A stretch of 64,000 nucleotides of DNA from positions 186,001-250,000 of the forward strand of contig CAKUKI010000003.1 of the NCBI GenBank assembly GCA_934662565.1, given 5' to 3'. The position numbers and the translations under genes are program-made. Origin of the DNA: an uncultured Elusimicrobiales bacterium (GTDB lineage Bacteria; Elusimicrobiota; Elusimicrobia; Elusimicrobiales; Elusimicrobiaceae). This document shows, one piece after another, positions 50,267 to 57,145 of the stretch (its first letter is position 1; every line of letters begins with the position of its first letter). The notes beneath the pieces were generated by a model, which saw only the letters and a list, made by a program, of their open reading frames with translations, made no database searches and was not told the origin of the DNA.

Positions 50267-51976
50267 ATGTCTATATTTTCAAAGCTTTTTAAGCTATTTT
50301 TAACCGTTGTGCTGATGCCGCTGATTCCCATGGCGCTTTTGCTGGCTTTTTATCAAGGCAAAGTAAAAGACAGTATTTTGGGAACGCACGCCAATTTGGC
50401 GCAAATAGTGGCTTCTTCCATTAACCAACACATAGAAGATTTGGGCTGGCGGCTGGCGTTTGGGCAAAATTTGGCCGAGGCGTTGCGTGCGGGCAAAGAC
50501 CCGCTGCCGGTTCTGCATACGGCATTGGCGTCTAATCCGGATTTTTTAATGTTAGCCGTGCTGGATAAAAACGGTAAAGAAAAATTCCGCGTGGGCGAAA
50601 AAAGTTTTTTAGCCAAAGTGCCTACGTTGGATTTATCCCAAGACGAATTTTTACCTATGCCGGACGAAAAGAAGTTGTCCGTCAGCGGTTTTGAGGTGGT
50701 GGAGGGCCGGCCGGTGAGTGAATTTGTGACCCCGCTTCCCAATGGCAATTATTTGTACGGCATTATGAGCTTTTTTGGTTTGCTCTCGCGCGTACAGGAA
50801 CAGTATATCGGCCGGACGGGCCAAATTTATATTGTGGGGCAGGACGGACAATTTTTTTACGGCAATAACCAAGTGCCGCTGCATATCGCACCGGAAAATA
50901 TGCAAAAACTGTTTGCCGGAAAAACCCATTTGATTCAGTCCGTCCGCGGGCCGAAAGATGTTTTTGTGGGGGCCTTTGCGCCTACGCCTATTTGGGGTAC
51001 TTATGCGGTAGTACTCCAGCTAAAGGCCGAGGCCTTCCGCGGGCTTTATTATACAAACATTGTTATTTTACTGTTTATGTTGGCTATTGCTACGTTGGCT
51101 TATTTCGGGGCGCTTACTTTTGCCGAAAGTCTGGGCGAGCCGATTGGTGCCTTGGATAAAGCCGCGCGCGAAGTAAGCCGCGGCAATTTGGACCAAAAAG
51201 TAGATGAAGATTTAGGCTGGGGGGAATTTCAAACGCTGATTGCTTCTTTTAATAAAATGACGGCGGATTTGAAAGATTACCAACTTTTGCAAGTACAGGC
51301 CCAATTAAGTGAAATGAAAGAAAATGTGTTTCGCTCCGTCGCGCACGATTTGCGCGCCCCGCTGCTGGGCCTGCAAGGTTATTTGTATATATTATCCAGC
51401 GGCAAGGCCACCCCACAGGAAGAAAAAGAATACTTGCGTCTGATGGACGAGGCCGCCCGTAATTTATCCGCACTCTTGGAAGATGTATTGGACGTTTCAC
51501 GCTTGGAAGCCGGCATGCTTACCCCGCACTTGGGGCGGGTTAATCTGAAAGATTTAGCGCAGTATGCGGTAGATACCCTGTTGCCATCGGCCAATGAAAA
51601 GGGCCTGCAACTTACCACAACGGTGCCTGATTTATGGGTACAGGCAGACGAAAAATTACTGCGCCGCGTGGTGGTGAATTTGGTTTCCAATGCGGTTAAA
51701 TTTACGCAGCAAGGTTTTGTGCGGGTGGAAGCACACCAAACGCCCCAAGAAACGACTCTTTCGGTGGCGGATAGCGGTATCGGGCTTACGCCGCAAGAAC
51801 AACAAAGCATTTTTCAAAAATATCAGCAAGTACATTCAGATAGCCGCGGCTATGGGTTGGGGCTGTTTATCAGCCGCCAAATTGTGGAGGCCCATGGGGG
51901 TACTTTAACGGTATCTTCTGCGTCCGGCCAAGGCAGTGTGTTTACGCTCACCCTGCCAAATAAGGAGGATAAATGA
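50267..51976 (+). CDS. Membrane sensor histidine kinase
   Basis: 569 residues. A first membrane helix at about 8-30, a periplasmic sensor domain of 230 residues of the Cache type, a second helix near 262-285, a HAMP linker (EPIGALDKAAREVSRGNLDQKV), a HisKA dimer with the phosphorylated His in FRSVAHDLRAPLLGLQGYL near 357, and a HATPase domain with NLVSNAVKFT, VADSGIGLTP and GYGLGLFISRQIVEAHGG. No response regulator is adjacent, so it is an orphan kinase here. Start at 50267 follows its -10 box and AAAAGG. The operon continues with a membrane protein (ATGA overlap) and a DnaQ-like exonuclease. Ligand unknown; palindromes upstream suggest control with the small-gene regulon. Confidence 0.92.
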   Translation: MSIFSKLFKLFLTVVLMPLIPMALLLAFYQGKVKDSILGTHANLAQIVASSINQHIEDLGWRLAFGQNLAEALRAGKDPLPVLHTALASNPDFLMLAVLDKNGKEKFRVGEKSFLAKVPTLDLSQDEFLPMPDEKKLSVSGFEVVEGRPVSEFVTPLPNGNYLYGIMSFFGLLSRVQEQYIGRTGQIYIVGQDGQFFYGNNQVPLHIAPENMQKLFAGKTHLIQSVRGPKDVFVGAFAPTPIWGTYAVVLQLKAEAFRGLYYTNIVILLFMLAIATLAYFGALTFAESLGEPIGALDKAAREVSRGNLDQKVDEDLGWGEFQTLIASFNKMTADLKDYQLLQVQAQLSEMKENVFRSVAHDLRAPLLGLQGYLYILSSGKATPQEEKEYLRLMDEAARNLSALLEDVLDVSRLEAGMLTPHLGRVNLKDLAQYAVDTLLPSANEKGLQLTTTVPDLWVQADEKLLRRVVVNLVSNAVKFTQQGFVRVEAHQTPQETTLSVADSGIGLTPQEQQSIFQKYQQVHSDSRGYGLGLFISRQIVEAHGGTLTVSSASGQGSVFTLTLPNKEDK

Positions 51977-52686
51977 TAGTTTTTTGGCGCCTGTTTTTGG
52001 CTTATTATATTGCCGATTTTGCTTTATACGGCAAGCGGTTTTACTGCTATGGGGAATGCCACCCTTGGAAGTTGGCTCTAGCGCGCGGTATTTTGTTTTG
52101 GGCGGTGGCCATGGTGCTGTGCCGGCTGTATTTGACTATGCCGTGGTCTTTGTGTGGGCTAGTGGATGTATCCGGTTGGGTGGCCCTGCTGCCCATGACG
52201 GCGTTTTATATTTTTTCGGACGGTTGGTTCAAAATAAGCGGTACGCGCAAATTCCATAATACGCTTTCTTTTGTATTACACGATACTTTTAACTTTTTGG
52301 TGCTTTTATTGTGCGTGCCGTTCCATGCCCTGTATGAAACCGGCAGTTTCTTTGCCGAAAAATGGGTGATTTTTTGTGTGGGGTTGATGTTAGTCACCAA
52401 GGTATTGGGCACCTTTATTTTTTGTGTGGAAAAAGATTTGTACGGTCGGGATTATCCCACGGCCGACGAACGCTGGATTATGATGATGGTACGCGCCATT
52501 TTCTTTTTAACGGGTTTACTGCCGGGGTGGCGCTGGCTATTTTTAACGTGCGGGTGCTGGGCGTGTGTGGTGTATGCGCGTAAAATACGGCTGATGGATG
52601 TGTCTTCTTTTGCCTTTTATTTTGGCTTTGGGGTCACTTGTTTAATCAGCTGGGCGGTGCATTGGCGCGTTTATTTGAATTGGTAG
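51973..52686 (+). CDS. Polytopic membrane protein of unknown function
   Basis: 237 residues with six or seven hydrophobic segments rich in Trp, Phe and Cys. The start (FWRLFLAYYIADFALYGKRFYCYGECHPWKLALARGILFW) recalls DUF3307-type small membrane proteins, where an ADF motif and a His occur in the first helix pair, but the match is weak. An acidic cytosolic loop reads EKDLYGRDYPTADERW. It overlaps the kinase stop by four bases, so it may be a partner of the kinase. I cannot give a function. Confidence 0.7.
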   Translation: MIVFWRLFLAYYIADFALYGKRFYCYGECHPWKLALARGILFWAVAMVLCRLYLTMPWSLCGLVDVSGWVALLPMTAFYIFSDGWFKISGTRKFHNTLSFVLHDTFNFLVLLLCVPFHALYETGSFFAEKWVIFCVGLMLVTKVLGTFIFCVEKDLYGRDYPTADERWIMMMVRAIFFLTGLLPGWRWLFLTCGCWACVVYARKIRLMDVSSFAFYFGFGVTCLISWAVHWRVYLNW

Positions 52687-52694
52687 GAGAAAAA

Positions 52695-53294
52695 ATGAAT
52701 TTACAAGAAGTTAAATTTGCTTGTTTGGATACGGAAACAACCGGCTTATGCCCCAAGGAAGGCGGCAAAATTTGTGAAATTGCCGTATCCGTCACCCAAA
52801 ACGGGGCCCCGGTGGAGGAATTTTCCACCCTGCTTAATCCCGGTATCCCCATGAGCCCGGCGGTGGTGGCTATCCACGGCATTACCAACGAAATGGTATC
52901 CGGCGCTCCCGCATTTGCCGATATTGCCCCGCGGCTTTTGGCCGTGTTGGACGGGTGCGTGCTGGTGGCGCACAATGCGGATTTTGACCTCAAGTTTTTA
53001 CAGCATGAATTTGCCTCCTGCGGGTTGCGTCTGCCAAACGCTCCTGTGCTGGACACCCTTAAACTGGCGCGCAAAAGCGGGAAGTTCGCCAAAAATAATT
53101 TAGGGTGCGTGGCCGAGCAGCTGGGCATTAACTGCCAAGGGTGGCACCGCGCCATGGCCGATACCAAAATGGCCGAACAGATTTTTTATTACTTTTTGAA
53201 CCGTTTAAGCGGCCGGGGAGTTAAAACGGTGGAAAAGTTGCAGCAATTTCAATATAAAAATTGGGCGGAGTTATTATCCGCTTCTGCTATTTAA
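52695..53294 (+). CDS. DnaQ-like DEDDh 3'-5' exonuclease
   Basis: 199 residues. All motifs are seen: Exo I CLDTETTGL, Exo II VAHNADFDLKFL and Exo III HRAMADTKMAEQI. It could be the proofreading epsilon subunit of DNA polymerase III or a free RNase T/ExoX-like nuclease. No clamp-binding motif is obvious; the C-terminal segment after residue 170 is short (VEKLQQFQYKNWAELLSASAI). Start is ATG 52695 with TAGGAG. It lies between the kinase-membrane protein pair and gpmI, all closely spaced. Confidence 0.85.
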   Translation: MNLQEVKFACLDTETTGLCPKEGGKICEIAVSVTQNGAPVEEFSTLLNPGIPMSPAVVAIHGITNEMVSGAPAFADIAPRLLAVLDGCVLVAHNADFDLKFLQHEFASCGLRLPNAPVLDTLKLARKSGKFAKNNLGCVAEQLGINCQGWHRAMADTKMAEQIFYYFLNRLSGRGVKTVEKLQQFQYKNWAELLSASAI

Positions 53295-53308
53295 GGAGAA
53301 ATGAAGGT

Positions 53309-54865
53309 ATGAAAAAAGTTGTATTAATCATTCGTGACGGCTGGGGTGATGCCAAGCCCGGCAAGTTTAATGCGGTGTCTAACGCTAAAACACCGAATAT
53401 GGACAAGTATTTGCAACAGTATCCGCATACGCAAATTGAAGCGTCCGGCGAACAGGTGGGTCTGCCCGCGGGGTATATGGGCTCGTCCGAAGTCGGCCAC
53501 TTAAATATGGGCGCGGGGCGCATTGTCATCCAAGAATTAAAACGCCTGAAAGATACTATTGAAGACGGCTCTTTATTTAAGTCGGCTCCGTTTGCGGCCT
53601 GCATAGATAACTGCGTAAACAACCATAAACCCCTGCACATTATGGGGTTGGTGCAGGACGAAGGCGTCCACGCCCACCAAGACCACCTGCACGCCATTAT
53701 GAAATACGCCGCCGAAAAGGGCATCAAACAAGTATATATCCACTTTTTTGCCGACGGCCGCGATACGCCGCCTAAAAGCTCTATCGGGTTTATCCGCACG
53801 TTGGAAGAAAAAATTAAAGAATACGGCGTGGGCCAAATTGCCACCATTCAGGGCCGCTACTACGCCATGGACCGCGGCGAAGATTGGAACCTGACCGATA
53901 AAGCGTACAACTTGATTGTCCGCGCGCAGGGCTTGCACGGCTCCACCGCCGAAGAAGTGGTGGAAACGGACTACAAAACCATGCAAACGCCGGACGGCGG
54001 CCCCATGGTGGACGAATACATCCCGCCGACCGTACTGGGCGATTATAAAGGCATGGAAGCCGGTTCCAGCGTGATTTTCTTTAACTTCCGTCAGGACCGC
54101 GCCATCCAGCTTACCCGCGCATTTATTGATGATAACTATGCGGGCAAAAACCGCGGCACCCGCGTACCGTGCGTATATTGCGGTTTGACCAAATATTACG
54201 ATTCTTTCCCGTACAATGCGTTGCCTTCCATGACGGACGGCGGCGGTATGAATAATCTGCTGGGCGAAGTTATTTCCAAAGCGGGCCTAAAACAACTGCG
54301 CTTGGCGGAAACGCAAAAATTCAAACATGTCACGTCTTTCTTTAACGGCAAACAAATCAAACCGTACGAAGGCGAAGACCGCATTGAAATTAAAGGCCGC
54401 TTTGACCCCGCTACCTTTGCCGAACATCCGGAAATGGAAGCCTATATCGTCAAAGACGAGGCGCTCAAACAAATTGCCACCCAAAAGTATGACTTTATTG
54501 TCATCAACTTTGCCAACTGTGATATGGTGGGCCACACCGGCAATTTTAATTCCGTAGTAAAAGCGGTGGAAACGGTGGACGAATGTACCGGCGCCGTGAC
54601 CGAGGCTGCGTTGGCTAATGATTATGACGTTTTCATCACGGCCGACCACGGCAACGCGGAAGAAATGTGGGACGAAAAAATCAATATGCCCAAAACGGCG
54701 CACACCACCAACTTGGTGGATTTTGTGTATGTCAGCAAAGACCACCCCACCGCCCAAATGCAACCCACGGGCAACTTGGGGGATATTGCCGTCACCGTGC
54801 TGGACGTTATGGGCCTTGCCAAGCCGGCGGATATGACGGCCCGCAGCTTGATTGCCCACAAATAA
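53309..54865 (+). CDS. gpmI: Cofactor-independent phosphoglycerate mutase
   Basis: 518 residues, full length. The glycolytic enzyme interconverts 3- and 2-phosphoglycerate with two Mn ions. The phosphorylated Ser lies in GSSEVGHLNMGAGR near residue 60; other ligands are in LIIRDGWG, GVHAHQDHLHA, FADGRDTPP, FANCDMVGHTG and ITADHGNAE. AAGGAG lies ten bases before the ATG. It is the likely functional mutase, given the altered GpmA-family protein at 24304. It ends the kinase operon at a terminator. Confidence 0.97.
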   Translation: MKKVVLIIRDGWGDAKPGKFNAVSNAKTPNMDKYLQQYPHTQIEASGEQVGLPAGYMGSSEVGHLNMGAGRIVIQELKRLKDTIEDGSLFKSAPFAACIDNCVNNHKPLHIMGLVQDEGVHAHQDHLHAIMKYAAEKGIKQVYIHFFADGRDTPPKSSIGFIRTLEEKIKEYGVGQIATIQGRYYAMDRGEDWNLTDKAYNLIVRAQGLHGSTAEEVVETDYKTMQTPDGGPMVDEYIPPTVLGDYKGMEAGSSVIFFNFRQDRAIQLTRAFIDDNYAGKNRGTRVPCVYCGLTKYYDSFPYNALPSMTDGGGMNNLLGEVISKAGLKQLRLAETQKFKHVTSFFNGKQIKPYEGEDRIEIKGRFDPATFAEHPEMEAYIVKDEALKQIATQKYDFIVINFANCDMVGHTGNFNSVVKAVETVDECTGAVTEAALANDYDVFITADHGNAEEMWDEKINMPKTAHTTNLVDFVYVSKDHPTAQMQPTGNLGDIAVTVLDVMGLAKPADMTARSLIAHK

Positions 54866-54885
54866 CAGTGTTTTAGTTTTAGCGC

Positions 54886-54919
54886 AAATCCGGAGTCTTG
54901 TATAGCCTCCGGATTTTTT
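54886..54919 (+). terminator. gpmI terminator
   Basis: AAATCCGGAG and CTCCGGATTT, a perfect 10-bp stem followed by TTT. Confidence 0.9.
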
Positions 54920-54953
54920 GCGCCCGCCGCGCCCCAAAAAGGCACAAAAAAGC

Positions 54954-54959
54954 TACAAT
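54954..54959 (+). promoter_or_regulatory. -10 box of leaderless yggU
   Basis: TACAAT preceded by AGC, six bases before the ATG at 54966. Confidence 0.55.
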
Positions 54960-54965
54960 ACCTAT

Positions 54966-55193
54966 ATGGAAGTTTACATTAAAGTAAAAGTGCACGCGGG
55001 CGAAAAGAAAAACCGCTTGGAAACCAAAGCACCGGATACGTTTGAAGTTTGGACCAAAGCACCGGCCGAACAGGGCCGCGCCAATGCTGCCGTGCGCACC
55101 CTGTTAGCCGAGCATTTGGGCGTGGCGGAAAACAAGCTCTCTTTAATAAAAGGGGCCACGTCGCCCGCAAAAATCTTCTTAAAACGCCCGTAA
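54966..55193 (+). CDS. YggU/DUF167 (UPF0235) family protein
   Basis: 75 residues, short for the family but complete in outline: an N-terminal strand (VYIKVKVHAGEKKNRLE), the conserved TKAPAEQGRANAAVRTLLAEHLGV block with its NxAV helix, and a final strand ending KIFLKRP. The biochemical role is unknown; the fold is found in bacteria and eukaryotes. The gene has a leaderless promoter and stands alone between gpmI and the short transcription unit at 55228. Confidence 0.85.
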   Translation: MEVYIKVKVHAGEKKNRLETKAPDTFEVWTKAPAEQGRANAAVRTLLAEHLGVAENKLSLIKGATSPAKIFLKRP

Positions 55194-55227
55194 AGCCTTT
55201 TGTATTGCGCAAAAAAGGCCATTTTTG

Positions 55228-55333
55228 TATAATAAATAAGAGGAAAGAATTGCCGCGGCCCTTGGTGAAGCAGTGCCGGAAAGATATTCCTTAAAACCCC
55301 AGCGGGACGGAAAACGCCCCGAAGTGGTTTTTT
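55228..55333 (+). ncRNA. Candidate short transcript or 14-codon gene before rpsF
   Basis: TATAAT at 55228-55233 and a terminator-like hairpin at 55293-55333 bracket a transcript of about 95 bases. It could encode 14 residues from a TTG at 55250 behind AGAGGA (PRPLVKQCRKDIP). No match to SRP, 6S, tmRNA or RNase P landmarks was found by eye. Confidence 0.35.
55293..55333 (+). terminator. Terminator-like hairpin before rpsF
   Basis: AAACC with GGTTT and CGGG with CCCG form an imperfect stem followed by a seven-T run. Confidence 0.5.
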
Positions 55334-55360
55334 GTACTTAACTAAAATAAACAAAAATAG

Positions 55361-55366
55361 TATAAT
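55361..55366 (+). promoter_or_regulatory. -10 box of leaderless rpsF
   Basis: TATAAT, six bases before the ATG at 55373; no ribosome site. Confidence 0.6.
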
Positions 55367-55372
55367 CAGTAT

Positions 55373-55690
55373 ATGAGAACTTACGAAACTGTAACGATTG
55401 TGAAACCCCAACTCTCCGACGGAGAAGTGGGCGAATTCGTGACCAAAGCCAAAGAGCTCATCACGAAAAACGGTGGAGAAGTGACCAGCGAAGAAAAATT
55501 GGGCAGAAGAAAATTCACCCACGAAGTCAACCATGTTCGCGATGGTTTCTACCTCTATCTCAAATTCAAGGCAAACCCTGAATTTATCGGCACCTGGAAC
55601 GAAGCAATGAAACTTAATGAAAAAGTTCTTCGCTCTATGGTGATGTTGGCTAAAGAAATTAAAGCAAAGCCGACCGTTGCTTCCAAATAA
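55373..55690 (+). CDS. rpsF: 30S ribosomal protein bS6
   Basis: 105 residues with the usual RTYETVTIVKPQLSDGEV start and the RRKFTHEVNHVRDGFYLYLKF central strand pair. It binds bS18 on the platform of the small subunit. First gene of rpsF-ssb-rpsR-rplI, the widespread bacterial order. The structured 5' leader that many bacteria use for bS6-bS18 feedback appears absent if the mRNA begins at the ATG. Confidence 0.95.
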   Translation: MRTYETVTIVKPQLSDGEVGEFVTKAKELITKNGGEVTSEEKLGRRKFTHEVNHVRDGFYLYLKFKANPEFIGTWNEAMKLNEKVLRSMVMLAKEIKAKPTVASK

Positions 55691-55699
55691 AAGGACCTT

Positions 55700-56146
55700 A
55701 TGACGGGACAAATCAGATTACCGGAACAAAACTTGGTGCTTTTAGCGGGCAGACTCACGCGGGACCCCAATGTGGCTTTTACGCAAAAGGGCCAAGCGGT
55801 CTGCCGTTTTGACATCGCGGTGAACCGCCGCTATATGGATAACACCACCAACGAATGGAAAGACGACGTGGTTTTTGTTCCCGTAGTGGTTTGGGGCCCC
55901 ACGGCAGAACGTTGTAAGGACCGGGTCAAAAAAGGCACGCCTGTCTATGTAGAAGGCCGCCTGACCAGCAGCGAATATACCGATAAAACGACCGGCCAAA
56001 CCCGCCGCAGTATGCAGGTGACGGCCCGCCGTATTCAGATACTGGAGTCTAACGTTGCAGGGGCCGGCTCGTACGGTACTGCAACTCAGGGAAACACATC
56101 TTCCGCCGACGTTGAGCCGGTAATGGAAGACGACGTCCCTTTTTAA
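55700..56146 (+). CDS. ssb: Single-stranded DNA-binding protein
   Basis: 148 residues. OB-fold motifs are LPEQNLVLLAGRLTRDPNVAFTQKGQAVCRFDIAVNRRY, VPVVVWGPTAERCKDRVKKGTPVYVEGRL and RRSMQVTARRIQIL. A short Gly/Ser/Thr linker leads to the acidic tip EDDVPF that recruits replication and repair partners. It protects single strands during replication. AAGGACC lies before the ATG; nine bases after rpsF. Confidence 0.96.
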   Translation: MTGQIRLPEQNLVLLAGRLTRDPNVAFTQKGQAVCRFDIAVNRRYMDNTTNEWKDDVVFVPVVVWGPTAERCKDRVKKGTPVYVEGRLTSSEYTDKTTGQTRRSMQVTARRIQILESNVAGAGSYGTATQGNTSSADVEPVMEDDVPF

Positions 56147-56173
56147 CTAAAACCCATTTAAGAGGGAAAAATA

Positions 56174-56488
56174 ATGTCAGAAGAAATTAAAACCCCCGCT
56201 GCCAATACCGCCGCGCCTGTGGCTGCCCGTCCGGAACGCCCTGCCCGCCCGTATATGGCTAAAAAGCGCTTTGAAAGCAGAAGAAAAGTTTGCAAAGTCT
56301 GCGCGGAAAAAATTGAAAACGTAGATTACAAAAACTTTCAGTTTGTGAAATCTTTCACCATGGAAAGCGGCAAGATTCTCTCCCGCCGCATTACCGGTAC
56401 TTGCGCCAAACACCAGCGCCAGATTACCAAAGCCATTAAGAGAGACCGGAATTTGGCCATTTTGCCGTATTCCTTGCCTAAGAAATAA
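56174..56488 (+). CDS. rpsR: 30S ribosomal protein bS18
   Basis: 104 residues, with a Pro/Ala-rich N-terminal extension of about 28 residues before the standard domain. The core KVCKVCAEKIENVDYKNFQFVKSFTMESGKILSRRITGTCAKHQRQITKAIKRDRNLAILPY is typical. The two Cys pairs (CKVC and CAKH) mark the zinc-binding form. It sits behind ssb with AGAGGG as ribosome site. Confidence 0.95.
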   Translation: MSEEIKTPAANTAAPVAARPERPARPYMAKKRFESRRKVCKVCAEKIENVDYKNFQFVKSFTMESGKILSRRITGTCAKHQRQITKAIKRDRNLAILPYSLPKK

Positions 56489-56503
56489 GAAGGAGCGCAA
56501 CCC

Positions 56504-57019
56504 ATGAAAGTTATTTTGAAACAAAACGTAAAAAACTTGGGCATGACCGGTGATATTGTAGAAGTAAAACCCGGCTATGCGCGCAACTACTTGGTGCCGC
56601 ACCGCTTTGCGGAATTGGCTACCGAAGGCTCTATTAAAAACTGGCAATTAGGTGCAGAACGCCGCGCCAAACGCATTGAAGCCGAATTGGCCGAAGCCCG
56701 CGCCATTGCCGAAAAACTGGCCGGTGTGGTCTTGCCGTTTACCAAAACCGTCAATAGCGACGGCGTAGTATTCGGTTCCGTAAACAAGGCGGACATCTTT
56801 AAGGCCTTGAATGCGTTGGGGCATAAAATTGCAAAAGAAGCCATTGAGCTTACTATGCCGATTAAAGCCCTTGGCGAAACCGAAGTGGGCATTTATTTGA
56901 AACCCACCGTCACCGCCAAAATTACGGTTAAAATTGACGCGCTGACCGAAGTGGCCCCGTCTATCCCGGATGCTAAACCTGCGGAAAAGACCGAAGCCGC
57001 CGCGGCCGAAGCTAAATAA
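56504..57019 (+). CDS. rplI: 50S ribosomal protein bL9
   Basis: 171 residues. The N-terminal domain MKVILKQNVKNLGMTGDIVEVKPGYARNYLVPHRFA, the long exposed helix (RRAKRIEAELAEARAIAEKLAG) and the C-terminal domain (FGSVNKADIFKALNALGHKIAKEAIEL) are standard. An Ala/Glu/Lys-rich tail of 20 residues is extra. AGGAG precedes the ATG. It ends the ribosomal part of the cluster at a perfect terminator. Confidence 0.96.
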   Translation: MKVILKQNVKNLGMTGDIVEVKPGYARNYLVPHRFAELATEGSIKNWQLGAERRAKRIEAELAEARAIAEKLAGVVLPFTKTVNSDGVVFGSVNKADIFKALNALGHKIAKEAIELTMPIKALGETEVGIYLKPTVTAKITVKIDALTEVAPSIPDAKPAEKTEAAAAEAK

Positions 57020-57041
57020 CAGTTCGTTAAGTTTATCACCA

Positions 57042-57073
57042 AGCCTGCTATTCTTAGAATAGCAGGCTTTTTT
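57042..57073 (+). terminator. rplI terminator
   Basis: AGCCTGCTATTC, TTA loop, GAATAGCAGGCT: a perfect 12-bp stem followed by a T-run. Confidence 0.95.
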
Positions 57074-57099
57074 GTGCATTAAAAAAACTATTGAATAAA

Positions 57100-57105
57100 T
57101 ATAAT
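57100..57105 (+). promoter_or_regulatory. -10 box of the Cys-rich pilin gene
   Basis: TATAAT in a very AT-rich stretch after the rplI terminator; a leader of about 35 bases carries GGAGG at 57136-57140. Confidence 0.4.
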
Positions 57106-57145
57106 TTTTTTGTAAAATAATAAAATAAATTAAATGGAGGTTTAC

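Noticed and set aside
53301..53312. Three-codon ATG-AAG-GTA-TGA frame overlapping the gpmI start
   Set aside because: The Shine-Dalgarno is only two bases before it, too close for initiation; it fits gpmI instead.
55228..55333. SRP RNA or bS6-bS18 leader
   Set aside because: The SRP GGAAGGAAGCAGC-type core is absent, and rpsF has its own -10 box downstream of the hairpin, so the structure would not be part of the main rpsF mRNA.
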